A stretch of DNA of 64,000 nucleotides, taken from Alviniconcha marisindica. Lineage: Eukaryota > Mollusca > Gastropoda > Provannidae. The notes under the pieces were generated by a model. It saw nothing but the letters and a program-made list of their open reading frames with translations. It was not told where the DNA came from and did no database searches. This document shows, one piece after another, positions 48,501-62,000 of this stretch. The translations under genes were made by a program, and so were the position numbers. Where the stretch lies: contig JABMCL010002757.1 in the NCBI GenBank assembly GCA_018857735.1, forward strand, positions 452,501 through 516,500, in the 5' to 3' direction. Positions within the stretch are counted from its first letter, which is position 1. Each line of letters begins with the position of its first letter.

Positions 48501-51500
48501 GCCATTCCACTGTTTTTTCTCTTGGCTTGCCCTTTTGTTTCTTGAGTTATATCGTTCATTTACGATGTACGAGTGAGGGGGTAGTCTCGAGGTTTAACGA
48601 GACCTCTCATTCTTTCTTTGTGTGGGTATTTCGTAAGCGTCTGTTGCCCTGCCGTGTTGTCACTGCTAAGTGGGTTGTATCGTGTCCACGGATTACGTGT
48701 ATCCAGCCTTTGTCCCATTGCTCACTGACATTACTTGCCTCCTCATTCTTTTCAGAAAGTGTTGTTGTTTTCTCTCTCTTTTCCCTTCTTTTTCTCCTTG
48801 CGTTCTTTCTTTTTTATCTTTGTTTATTGGCCATTTTGTACCCACTTGTTAGCTTGCCTGATTAGAGCAGCCATTTTGCATTCTCTTGTCTCTTGTTGTC
48901 TGCATTTGTTTACATCCTGATGCTTTGTCATGGGTGGTCCTGATGAGCGTTTTGCTTTATCAGTCTGCAGCCTATGTTTTTCTAGATGGAAGCCAGGTTA
49001 GTGAGGGGTTAGTTTAGAGTTAGTTATGGAAAATTTGGCTTTCCATCTGTTTGTCGTTGGCACAGTTATTTTTGCTCTGTGCTCTTATGACTGTAGTCAT
49101 CCACTCCTTTGTTGCAGACAGTAGTCTGTTAGACTGTTGTGATTTGGTGGTTTTGTTTGTTTTTGTTTTGTTTTTCTCCACCTTATGCTTGCAGGTAGGC
49201 AACCATTTGGGGTTTTGAGGTGGTTTCAGCTGTTTTCTTTCTTTCATTTGGTGTCAGCTGTTTGCTTGACTGATTAGGGAAGCCGTTTTTCGTTTGCCAC
49301 CAGCATTTAGAATCACATGCGAGCGCAGTGAGTCTGCTTGAGAGCGGAGAATAGCACTATATAAAAGCGAATAATAATAATAATAATAATTTGTGGTTTG
49401 CTCTTTCTTTCTTTGCCACAGGCATTTGTGGTCTGTTCTTTCTTTCTTTGCCACAGGCATTTGTGTATGGTCTCTTTCTTTCATGGCCTTTTCTGCTGTA
49501 GGCATTCATGTTAGACTTTTTGTCTTTGCCTTGTTAGTGCTTGTTTAGGGTATCAGTGTATCTCTCAGTTTTTGGTATCATGCTGTGCGCTTGCTGCTCG
49601 TCAGCTTCATCCTTGGAGATTCGAACTGGATTTTTTTGCAAGTTGGTTACCCTGTGGACAGCCCTACAAATTCTGCTTTGAAGCAAACCCCATTTGGTAT
49701 TCCGCTATAAAGTTTACGAAATCACACTCAGCGAAGTGCTTGCTACACAAATGGGTGTGACTGAGGCGCAGCATAAAAGTCAGCTTTTTGAATTGTACAA
49801 ATTTGACCCATTTTCGCCTCACAGCGGGTCGATTCCGCAGGAACTCGTGCATAGTTATGCTTTGGGTTGCTTGTGAGTTGTTACAGTTTGTTGCAATACA
49901 GTAGGCCGGCATGGTTAGAGCTTTTTGTCGACCACACGCATACACATTCAATGAACAATCTAAGATGGCAACCGCACTGACTCCCCAGACTGACGTCACT
50001 TCCGAGAAAGTCACGTGACTGTTGGAGAACCCAAGACAGCAGTCTCAGCCAGCCTACAGAAAATAAAATTGATTAAAAACCAACATAAACATTGTTTAAA
50101 AAAAAATCTTTCATTAAGTCTGAAACTAGTGGCTCATATGTTAATCATTTCGATGGTCATTTTGCATACTTAAAAACCTTGGACTTTTCCTTTAAATATT
50201 GTAGTCTACCATTATTGCCTATTAAACAGTATATATATACAAACACACACGCACTGACATGCGTGTACCAGTCCCCTCTCGTCCACTCATATACAACAAT
50301 TAATAAATGATCGATACTCTCAACAACATCAAACTGAGTCTTCTCCCCCCCCCCCCCATCCCCCCATCACCATACTTTTTTTAACAAGGACGATATTAAA
50401 GGGACTAACTGTTTGAAAAATTGTATTTGGTGTTTGTCTATTTTTGTTTTGTTTTATATTTGTTGTGTGGATTTGATGTGAGAAAGGGTTTACATATCTG
50501 AGAAGAGTTTTGAAATGTACTTTTGCTTCGGAAAGAGTTTGAGGTGACCCTGTGTGGTCGACAGGATGTTAAACTCCAGTTACTAACTAAATCCATATTT
50601 TTGTGGTAAAGCTCCGTTATCTTTTTAAACATGCTCACATACTTGTGTGTAATCAGTTTCATTAAGAATATTTTGAAATATAAAAAAAAAAAATGGATGG
50701 ATTCTTTTTTCTCCCCAGCATGCACTCTTTCTTCTTCAGGATATGACCTTGGTCATTTTTGTCTACCTTTTGTTTACTTGCAGCCAGGTGAAGTTTTTTT
50801 TAGGTAATATATGTCTTTGTAAAAGATTGTTTTATCCCTGTGTATGTGTGTATGCTAATCATGTGTTGTTAATTTCATGTTATTGTTAACAGCACTGAAC
50901 TGTTTTTTGTGCTATTAAACATTTTACTGTTTCTTTTTCAGGAGGCATCCACACTTTCCATGTTTTGTGCAAAGATTTTGGAGAGCAAGTAAGTTCTATT
51001 TGCAGAAAAATAGCCCCCCCCCCCCCCCCCAAACAAACATGCATGTTGAATGCTGAGAGCAAGTTTTACTTTTTAGACTTCGTCTAATGAAGTTCTAGCA
51101 TAGGTTAGATTTTTTTTTTTACTTTCACATTTCAGACTGTTATGGACTAAGTGGATAGAGAATTGAAGGAAGATGGACAGGGCTGGGGCTGTGGATACTT
51201 TATTTCTGACTGACTTAAACCTTTCAGACAGTTAATTGTTGTTATGGACTAAGTAGATGGAGAATTGAAGGAAGATGGACAAGGCTGGGCTGTGGAGATT
51301 TTATTTCTGACTGACTAACATTTCAGGCTGTTAAAAGTGTTACAGACTAAGTGGATGGAGAATTGAAGGAAGGTGGACATGGCTAGGGTTGTGGAGACTT
51401 TATTTCTGACTGACTTTAACATTTCAGACTGTTAATTGTTGTTACAGACTAAGTGGATAGAGAATTGAAAGAAGGTGGACAGGGCTGGGGCTGTGGAGAC

Positions 51501-54500
51501 TTTATTTCTGACTGACTGTTTACAGCAGCACAAGGAATGTAGTTGCAGGAAAAGAAGAAAACAGTTGTTTTTTTAAAGAAGAAGTAAAGGTAGGTCATAT
51601 GCTGTATATAACTGGTGTTGTAAATTCATGTTTACTGATATGTTTTGTTTTGTAGATGCTGACCCTGAATGTGGGTAATGGTGTGACAGCAAGGAATCAG
51701 TTTCCAGTCACAGAAACCGCCTCTGTCAAGTAAGTGTACTCAGCTTTTTGCAGTGGCTGTTGAGAGCACAGCAGCTAAAGGCTAAGCCACGCGATGCTTT
51801 GTAACCTGCGATTTCATTGTGTGGTTAAATTTGCAGCGTGTGGCATATCCTCAGGTTTTCAGCTGTGGGCAGAAAGCATGTTACAGACTTTAGAACAAGT
51901 TCTAGATCTTTGTGTGGGAAGCACACTTTCAACCAATCAGTGCAGATGTAAAAAGGGTGACTGAAACTAGTGAAGGTTAAACAAAATGGCAGACTTTTCA
52001 GTTCATATGTCCTCTGTTGTTTTGTTTGTCCTTGACACGTAAATTCCAAACTCACTGTGATGGCAGCATGGAGAAGCAATTTATCCTCACTCTCAGAGCT
52101 TGAATCCATCACTATCACCCATTTATCTATCCAGGGCAAAGTAAGATTGAAGCGACAGCTTTTTGAATTTTACCAGCATAAAGATCCAGTCAAGTGCCAG
52201 GCGAATGGTGAGCACTGTGTGATTTATCGCATAGTGTGCAAGCTGCAAGTCCAAAGACTGGCTGACTGCAGGTTGTCACAAGCAGGGGTTGCAAAGCCTT
52301 GTGTGGCCTATCCTTAAGTTACCAGTTGAACGTTTTTCTGTTCTCATTGGAGCACTTTTGCATGTAACCAGCAGCTGTAATACTTCAACTGTTTTTTTCT
52401 TCTAGTTTTGGCTTCTCCACTGAAGCTTGAAGGTTTGCTCAGAGCTGGGTGAGCTGTACAGCTGTTTTCATGCACGTACATGAATAGATGCCTACTTGTT
52501 TATACTGTGTCTGCTGCCGTTTCTGGCTTCAGGGTCAAGTTGTTCCAATGTTTTGTACTTTAATGCGGTTTGAGACGAGTTCATTCAGCAGTTGCTTCTT
52601 CTGGCTGTCCTTCTGTCTGTGTGTCTTGTGCAGGTCAGAATGAAGCACACGGTCCCTGCCTTGTGGGTTTGTGAGGGCCCATGCTACTGCAGTGTTCCAG
52701 TTGAGCCTGTATAAAAAAAAGTATGGCTTTGCACAGACCCACTGTGTAGGAACTGTGAAGTGCTGTGCTTCACTCTCAACTGCAGGGTCTCTTTTGGGTG
52801 ATTCAGGCGGGGTTGTTAACTCCCTTGACTTTTGCCCAGCATCGCTTAAGTCCCTTGGCTGCTTTTACTTCCGGTGCGTACTTTCTTCACAATGGAAGGC
52901 AGTGACAGTGAATTTGCGAATTTTACACTGCCAACTTTAAAGGCATTTTTGGAGGCCCATAGTCATAATGTGTCTGGCAGTAAGCAATAACTTGTTGCTC
53001 GTGCTATAGGATGCCCCAAAACGCTTTTTTTTTACGAACTCGCGATCTTCTGGTCAGCCAAAAAATGATGCAAAGACACTTTTTTTCCACCCTCCTTCCC
53101 CTTTCCATGGTAATTTTTGCAACTGCAACAGTATTGGCATTTGTACTGCTTCGCGATTCTAAGTTCAACTTCCACTGTTATACACAGCGTGAAGCAACGC
53201 CTACTCAGAAATCGGCCTGGAAGTGCGCTGCGACCTCTCGCGACTTCTTGCGCGAAAGATTACAAAGCGCATTCACTCTAGCAAACCAGCTTCGCTGAAT
53301 TCGCCCAATACCACAGGTCTGTTTCCAGCTAAATGAAATGTGCAACCAATTCTTTGACCTCAAGTCGTCAGGGATTTCACTCTTCTTGTTGATGGTAGGA
53401 GTAGAGTGGCTGGTAGAGGCGCTGTTGTTGACCTGCATGTGGAGAGGTCTGGAGATGAGAGCTGCTTGTCTTGTGCAGGGTGGTGTGTGCCCGTCCAGTG
53501 GAACTGCATCTACAGCCCATCCTTAACCAGGACCCCGCTCTGCCTCCCTGCCCGGTTACCCACGAGACACATCTGCCCGTGAGTTGTCTGCACACTGGTG
53601 CTGCTTAATTAGTGGTCACAGGCTCTCAAAGGAAGCTTTAAAAGAAAAAGAAAAAGACTTACCTGTTGCCAAAAAGTTAGATTTGATCAAACTGTGTAGA
53701 ATTATGTTTTTGTGTGTGTGCGTGTTTTGGTTTTGTGTCGTTGTTTTTTTACGTTGCTCCTGCATAAGAGAAAGAGTCAGATTTTGTTGAGGAAAAACAA
53801 AAGTAATTATGATTCAGCAAACAATTATGGCTGTTTCCTGGAAGACGGGGAAGAAAATGACTGTATGCTGGGGGAGTTGCTAGAATCCAGGCACAGTATG
53901 CTTAGAGAGTTGGGGAGTTGCTAGAATCCAGGCACAGTATGCTTAGAGAGTTGGGGAGTGGCTGGAATCCAGGCACAGTATGCTTAGAGAGTTGGGGAGT
54001 GGCTGGAATCCAGGCACAGTATGCTTAGAGAGTTGGGGAGTTGCTAGAATCCAGGCACAGTATGCTTAGAGAGTTGGGGAGCGGCTGGAATCCAGGCACA
54101 GTATGCTTAGAGAGTTGGGGAGTGGCTGGAATCCAGGCACAGTATGCTTAGAGAGTTGGGGAGTTGCTGGAATCCAGGCACAGTATGCTTAGAGAGTTGG
54201 GGAGTGGCCGGAATCCAGGCACAGTATGCTTAGAGAGTTGGGGAGCGGCTGGAATCCTGGCATCCTGCAGACATGCTGAATTGCTCAGTAACTCAGTGTT
54301 TACTTGTGAGGTGTCTGGTGGCCCTTTTCCCATGGAAGAAATCCATGGTTGTTTCCCTGCAAAGAATGACTACTTAAGCTGGGGAGTTTAGTCTTTGTTG
54401 CCAAAGGAAAGAAGTGGTGATTTAATCTTGTGGCAGTTAAACATCCATATGGTTTCGCTGGCGGTTTTTGAGTTGTGTAACCTATTTGCAGTTCTTTACA

Positions 54501-57500
54501 GATCTTCAGGATTAACACTAAGGCAAAAGTCAATTTAAAAAGCAAAGAAAGCTCTTCATTCATCTCACTCTTTTCTTTTTGCCAATTTCCAAAGAGGAGT
54601 ATGTGCTTGTGTCCCAACACTTGGGTCTACAGTGTAGAAGAGGAAGACAAAAACAAATGCTGAATGCCTACTGCCCTCTTTGCCAGATTACTTGACGATG
54701 TGCTTGAAACTGAAAGTTAGAGTTTGTGACAGATGCCTGTGCACTGCGAGAAAGACCTGCACCTCCTGGTGGCGCTCACTGACAGCAGCGGGCGGCGTTT
54801 TGACAACTTCTCATCGCTTGCGCTGGAGTGGTCACTGTCAAACACCGGGTTGGCCACGGTGACTCACCCCGACTTGCTGCATACTGACGTCATCGTCAGT
54901 GACGAGGGGCTGCAGTCTGTTAGATGTGAGTGTTTCCGTCCCCATTCTTGTCCTCCGTGTAGCGCTGTTGCTTGGGAGGTGAAGTGGCAGGGTGGTGCTC
55001 ACCCGTGTGGTCAGTGGCTGTTGCCTTCATTTTCACTTGAAACTGATTTTCATTGGTAGTCGACTGAACTCCAGATACTCTTGCCTTCATATACGGTAAT
55101 CAAATAATTGTAGCTCAGCTGCAACAGCGCAAATGGGAATTTCCATGACAGTGATTAAATGCTAAGTCCAATAGGATTCGCCCCCAGAAATGTAAGAAAA
55201 GGCAGTAAGGGAATGAAAAAGGGTAGAAATCTGAAACAAATCAAGGCCCAGAGCACTCGTGCAGAATCAACACACAAGGGAGTTAATTAGCACTTGAAAG
55301 ACGTATGTACATAAACTCCACTAGAGGATGTACCTCTGGTGGAGTTTAGGTACCTTGTATTTACACACGTGCCAGGTGCTTGTATGACATCTTTTGAGCG
55401 CTAATTAACTCCCTTGTTTGTTGAAAACAGGTATAGTTAGGCTCTCTCCACTCAAATGAACAAGAATTGTGATCGAGAAAAGAAAAACATGCCAACTCAC
55501 AGTTTTGCGGTTTGGTAATAATGTGGCCTACGAACTTGAATACTAGGTACTGTTTGTTGAACTGACCCCATTAGCTGGAATCAGTGATTGGGGCCAATCA
55601 GTAGGTTACACTGTGCATCTGTCCTAGCTTACTTCAGTGTTGTCTGCAGTTTTGTGTTTTTGCAATAAAGATAAAATCGACAGTCCAGGCTGAGACCTGT
55701 GACATGGTGACGTTTTCTGCTTGGCAGTTAACTGCAGCAGCCTACTTCTTGGCTGCCAGTTACCAAACAAAACTCGGCATTCCTCGCTTGTATCTGCGAA
55801 TCCTTGCGATCGAGGTCTGGGCCTGGGGCATCTGAGTGTTTTGTACAGCACGAGTCGAAGGTTTGAACTTTTTTGGACCTGGGCTGAACGCTGGCCCCCT
55901 TTTCCCCTCCACTTGATTCACCTGTTTCCAAGCAAAGGTACCTGTGACAAGTACAATCAGAAGAGCTGAAGAAATTCTTTTTAAAAAGAAGAAGAAAAAG
56001 TCAGTGCTGTACTTTGTCTTTTAGTCTGGTGGACAGCACTGAGAATAGTTCTAGGATGTGGAAGAATTGAGTACAGTAGACTTTGCCCAAACCCTGTAGT
56101 TGTGTCTGAAGTGAAGTGAGTAAACTCCTGGCCTGTAGCAAAATGGTGCACTGTAAAGAGGATGATACTATGATAGGTATTTACTAATGTTCACTGTGCT
56201 TGTCACTCTCACCCAGATATAACCAGTATAGTTGATGGGGCATTAAAGTACACAGGTCAAGTTTCAGCAATGTTTTATTTGTTGTAGGTTAGTTTTTGAA
56301 GTAACACAAGCTGCTGTCACACTGATTACTGTTTGCATGCTTGTATGGATTGGCAAATTTATATGACTGGTTACAGCTTATCAGACCCTGACAAACTTAT
56401 GACTGGCTACAGCTTATCAGACCTTAACAAACGTATGACTGGGTACAGCTTGTCAGACCTTGACAAACTTATGACTGGTTACAGCTTGTCAGTGCTTGAC
56501 AAACTTATGACTGGTTACAGCTTATCAGACCTTGACAAACGTATGACTGGTTACCGCTTATCAGACCCTGACAAACTTATGACTGGTTACAGCTTGTCAG
56601 ACCGTGACAAACTTATGACTGGTTACAGCTTGTCAGACTGTGACAAACTTATGACTGGTTACAGCTTATCAGACCTTGCGACCTCATGGCCAGACAGGAA
56701 CTGTAGTTGTCACAGCAACCATTAGCAGCTACAAACAGAAATACCTGAGGGCAGCTGGTATCTCACTGCAGGTAAGGTTATTCTTCCTTTTCTGGCACTT
56801 CTTAGGTTTTCTTGTTTACCAGAGCTTTTTCTCTGAATTCAGCATTGTAGTGTTTTGAGCAGGCATGCTTTACTGTGTCTATGCCTGCTTACATGCAGGT
56901 CTACAGCAACTGCTTAAATATTCAATAGAATTCTAATATTCTGTCAGTGGGGGGAGGGGGATGGGATCGTTACCATTTTGCCCCCAACATCCCTGAATTG
57001 GGTGAAGACTACTTAAACAATTTCAAGCTATTGAATCATACCAGCTGCGGTGCTAACTGCAGCGTGGTGTGGAAAGGGAGGGATCTGAAATGAATCATGA
57101 CAACAGCATAAACCGGCTTATAATCATGCCGTTCTGAAGTTATATTTTACTGTGTGTGGCCCGTGGCTACGCCAGGTTATGAGGAGTATGTAAATATGTG
57201 GCTGGGATTGAACGTACCAGAGTGGTGGTCGTTGATTCACTACGTGACACCAATGGACGCTGTGCTGTTTCTAGGAGAGGTTCACACCGCGCATCAGCAA
57301 ATCACTGGAGCTGCTGCTTGTGGAACAGGCTGTTATCTCCCCTGACACGGTATCCATCTTCAACCACCCATCCAACAAGGTAATGCGTATTTTATGATTT
57401 TCAATAGCATGGGGAATTGTCCATCACTCGCAGAATGTGTTTTATTAAGGAAGTGAAATGATGCTGACTTGCAGTAAAAAAAAATCTTCTTTTTTTTCTT

Positions 57501-60500
57501 TTTGGGGGATGGGGGAGTGATTGCATAGTTTGCACGAAATGACGGTTCAGAAGATTGAATATTTAAGGAAACCGCATGTTTACTTTGGCTGGTAAAACTA
57601 TAATACATTGGATCATAGCCTTATACACTTTGGTTGATGATGACTGCTTTTGTTTCAGTGTGTACTTTTTCTCCTGTGAATAGACTAAATGACTTTCATA
57701 GTCCAGAAGGACAAAAAAAAATCACACTGCTAGTTGCTGGCACTATAACTGGTGTGAATTCTGGCACTGTGCTGCAGGTGACTGTCAGTGTGGAGAAAGG
57801 ATCGGGATACTTTCACCTGGGTCAGGTTGAACCCAAGGTGCTGAAGGCCTCCTACGTCGCCCGGTCCAAGGCTGTGCTGGTGAGTTGCTGGTTTGTTTCC
57901 CATTGCCTCTTCCCCTGGTAGTGAGAGGAAGGGAAATTGGTCTCTGCATGTACCAGGAGGGGGAGGAAGAAAGGGATGAGTGTGTGTGTGTGTGTGTGAG
58001 AATGTGTGTTAGTGTGGTGTGTGTGGTCTATGTATGTGTGATGTGTGAGAATGTTTGTGTGATGTGTGAGAATGTTTGTGTGGTGTGTGTGTGTGTGAGT
58101 GAGTGTTTGTGTGAGAGAGAGAGAGAGAGTGTGTATGTGTGTGCGCTCGTGCATGTCAGCATTATGTGCCTACACTTCATGCTTGAAATATTCTGAACTT
58201 GTCTGCCGTCTCCTGTGTCACATCCAGGTAAACCCTGTGAAAGATGGGTCACAGAGCTTCACGGTGTACGACTTGTGTCTGGATGTGGACACGCATCCTT
58301 CTGCCACTGTGTATGTGTCTGGTGTGGGCAACATCCAAGTGACGGTCATTGACAAGGTACTATATGTTCTCTTCTTATTTGTAACACTTTTTGTATTTAT
58401 TTCTTCTTCTTTTTTTTAATTTTCTTTTTTTTAAACCTGAACTTTAGGGTTCACCCAGTCAAGTGGGATTAAGGAGTTGCACAGCACTCCCAGCCTTTTT
58501 TAAATATTTTGTTTTAGCTGGGGTCAGTTTCAGGGGGCACTCGCTGTTGTCTGAGTGAACTGAGGCATTTGATTTTGGAGGAGTGTGTGTCATTGATCCA
58601 ACCAGTCACCTTTTGTGTGTGTGTGTGTGTGCATGTGTGCGTGCGTGTGTGTGTGCATGCATGTGAGTGGGTGAGTATGTGTGTGTGTGTGGTGCATGTG
58701 TCTGTGTGTGCATGTGCGTGTGTGGGTGTGGGCAAGAGACAAGAGCTTGAGAGTAACATCTATGCTGTCATTGTCAGGCCTGCTTGCTGACAACAGCACT
58801 GCTGGTAGGTGCCTCCGTCTGGTCTGTGTGAATAACATTAAGATTTCTTGTTATTCACAGATAGATACTGACCCCATAGTTTCGTCCTTTGTACAGTTCC
58901 ACTGCCTGACCTTTGTATGCTGTTATTAGTCGGCTTGCAGACAGTTTGAATTCCTTCAAAAATTGGCTGCTCAGGCTGGAAATCTGATGAAACCATGCAG
59001 GAGTTATGACACATGACCAAAACACACAAACAGTGAAGAGCAAACACCTTTTGCAACAGGAGACAACAAGGCAGTGCGCACATGTTCAGCAAAAAAGCAT
59101 TTTTCTAACAAAGAAAGCTATTTTGCATGAAGGCAACTGAAAAAAAGCGAAATGACTTTGTTTATTTTGTATTGATCTTGTGAAGATAGTTTGAGTATCT
59201 GGTGGATCAACAGGTCTTATGGCCTTCCTTGTTGCAGTGGTACAATAAGTACTGCAGACTGGTTAAAAGGTTGGCAGCATGTTTCTGTGCGCACACATCT
59301 GTCAGTAGACGTGTCTCATACTGGTGTTTTTGTTTTTAATACACAGTTCAGCCATAGACACCAGTGTCATGAAGTACTCTGGCCTGTTCTGCTCTCAAAT
59401 AGGCCTGGGAATCTGCTCTCAAATAGGCCTGGGAATCTGCTCTCAAATAGGCCTGGGAATCTGCTCTCAAATAGGCCTGGGAATGTACTGTCAAATAGGC
59501 ATGGAAATTTTCAGCAAATCAGCAAATATCCACTACTAAAACTGCCTATTTATCCACTGAAATTTTTTGTGCTGAACATAATTATTACAAAAGCAAAAAG
59601 AACTGTGCGTTGAAAATATGCCCGCCTTTTACAGTACTGAACAAACGTTGACGTTGAGATTTGTGCGGCAGGTGGAAGTGCAACGGGAGGTGACGGCAAC
59701 GGTCCAGGTGTTGGATGCTCATGGTCACCCTCTGCTGTCCAGCTTCTTCGCTCTCATGGGGCTCAAGCTGGAACCTGCGTCTGACATCCTCACTCTCAGG
59801 TCAGCCCTGGTGTGTGGATAGTGGCGGCGGAGCCAGTCAGGCCCACTGCCCACTGATGGTAGTAGCAGTGGTGGTGTTGGTGGAGGTGGTAGTGGTTGGA
59901 AGCTAGAGTCCAGGTCCAGCAGTGTCAGCACTGTGCCATATATATAGCAGTTGTGGAGGACTTCTGCTTTAGCAGGCGATAGATTGAAGGAAGAATGTTT
60001 ATTTTCTCTCGCTGAGGTGCATGGATTGGGAGAATATTGCAGCGAAACTAGAGTAACGGTTAACTGGGTGTATAACACCAAGTTACTTACTAGTAAAACT
60101 AGAGGCTGATTTCTGATTTTATCACCCCCAAGCCTGTTGCCATCAGTTGTTAAACTGCTGATGGCACCTCATGCTGTACATGAAGTTCATGCCCCCCATC
60201 ACTTGTAATCCATGCATGCATACCTGAACACTGACATCCTGTTTTAAAGTATTAGAACAGTATTGGTTTTACTCCTTTATATTATTCCTTTTCTGTTGCA
60301 CAAAGGCATATTTCTCTGGTGTTCATGTGTGATAGGTGTGTGTTACGTTGTCAGTAGATGGCCTGAATCTTCACACTGTAACTGTTTACATTTGTCTCCA
60401 TTTTAAACGATCACATGTGTGATAGGTGTGTGTTACATTGTCAGTAGATGGCCTGAATCTTCATGCTGTTTACATTTGTCTCCATTTTGAACTGTCCTAG

Positions 60501-61943
60501 GTGTGGTAGGTGTTTGTTACATTGTCAGTACATGGCCTGAATCTTCACACTGTTTACATTTGTCTCCATTTTGAGCTGTCACATGTGTGATAGGTGTGTG
60601 TTACATTGTCAGTAGATGGCCCGAATCTTCACGCTGTTTCCATTTGTTTCCATTTTGAACTATCATGTGTATGTAATAGGTGTGTATTACATTGTCAGTA
60701 GATGGCCTGAATCTTCACGCTGTTTACGTTTCTCTCCATTCTGACATTTTCAGGCCTATCGAAGGCCCGTCCAGAGACCAGGTGTCAGCAGTTTACATAG
60801 TTCATGGCTCAGTGGTTGGCCACACCACGCTGACGGCTACAGCTCATCTGCCCAGCGGTCAGACCATCTACAGTGCTCCCAAACCTATTGAGGTACGTAG
60901 TTCTGTGGCTGTGGGCTTTTTTCTCTTTCTGGCAATTTCTTATTCAGTGGAGTTCACCGTTCTTGATTGCTGCATTGCATGGACATGGTTGTACTGAAAT
61001 GTCGCCTTCTTGGCATGAAGCTTGATGGATTAAATATGTATATATAAAAATATGCATGTTACTTTACCTCTGTAGGGATGCATATGTTCATGCTGATAGT
61101 TGGTGAATTTGACCAATTTTCAAAATCTCAGGAGCTTGAGAAAATATCATAAGTTCTGTTTGTTTTTCTGTTTGGAATATGAGCTGGCTGAGCGGGAGCT
61201 TCAGAAAATGTCATAACTTCCGTTTCTGGTCTTGTGAGCTGAACTCTCCTAAACAAAAAAATTTGGTTGAGCAGTTGAATTTATGAGCATGACAGTGATT
61301 AGTTATGGAGAAATTACCCTGGTCATTTTATTTGTATGATGACTGGTGTTCATTTTGTTCAGGTGTTTCCACCACTGCGTTTGGAGCCGAAGAACATCAC
61401 ACTGATTATCGGAGCCAAGTTTCAGGTAACGTATCCAGTAACATATCACCTGACAACTGCAGGCACATTTTGTTGTTGTTGATCAGTACTGACCATTTCA
61501 TACGAAATGATGTACTAGGTGACAGGGGGTTACACCGGGTGACAGGGTTGGTTATGACATGGACATTTTGTGGGTGTTTAGACCACTGTGCCACTGCTGT
61601 TGCAGGTGATTGCTGTTGGGGGACCTCAGCCTCAGAGCACTGTGCAGTTCTCTATTGTGAACTCAGACATTTCTTCAGTGTCATCCAGCGGCCTGCTGGA
61701 AGCCCTTGCGCTGGGCACAACGCGTGTGGTGGGGAAGGCTGTTGGTGTGGACCCGCTCACTGGGGAGTCTGTTGTCTACTCTCAGGTGTGTAGCTGTCCA
61801 GTCACTGCACGTGTGTGTGTGTGTGTGTGCATATCAATTTGTGAATTCTCTCTGTGTGTGTCTCACTGTCTGTCCAGCTGTTTCACGCTGTATCTGAGTG
61901 TGTCTGCCTCTCTCTCACTGTCTCTGTTTGTCTCTCCTCTCTG

Positions 61944-62000
<57 letters not shown>

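Larger units (their letters stand above)
45337..50941. other. NUP210 intron 17 (5.6 kb), rich in nested elements
   Basis: The longest intron of the gene in this window. It contains two SINE types, a copy of the 59-bp element, a THAP exon on the minus strand, and an inverted partial copy of that locus. Confidence 0.8.

Noticed and set aside
56333..56725. 130-codon frame with 12-residue repeats (MTGYSLSDLDKL)
   Set aside because: It is the 36-bp splice-site array read in a frame different from NUP210 exon 22.
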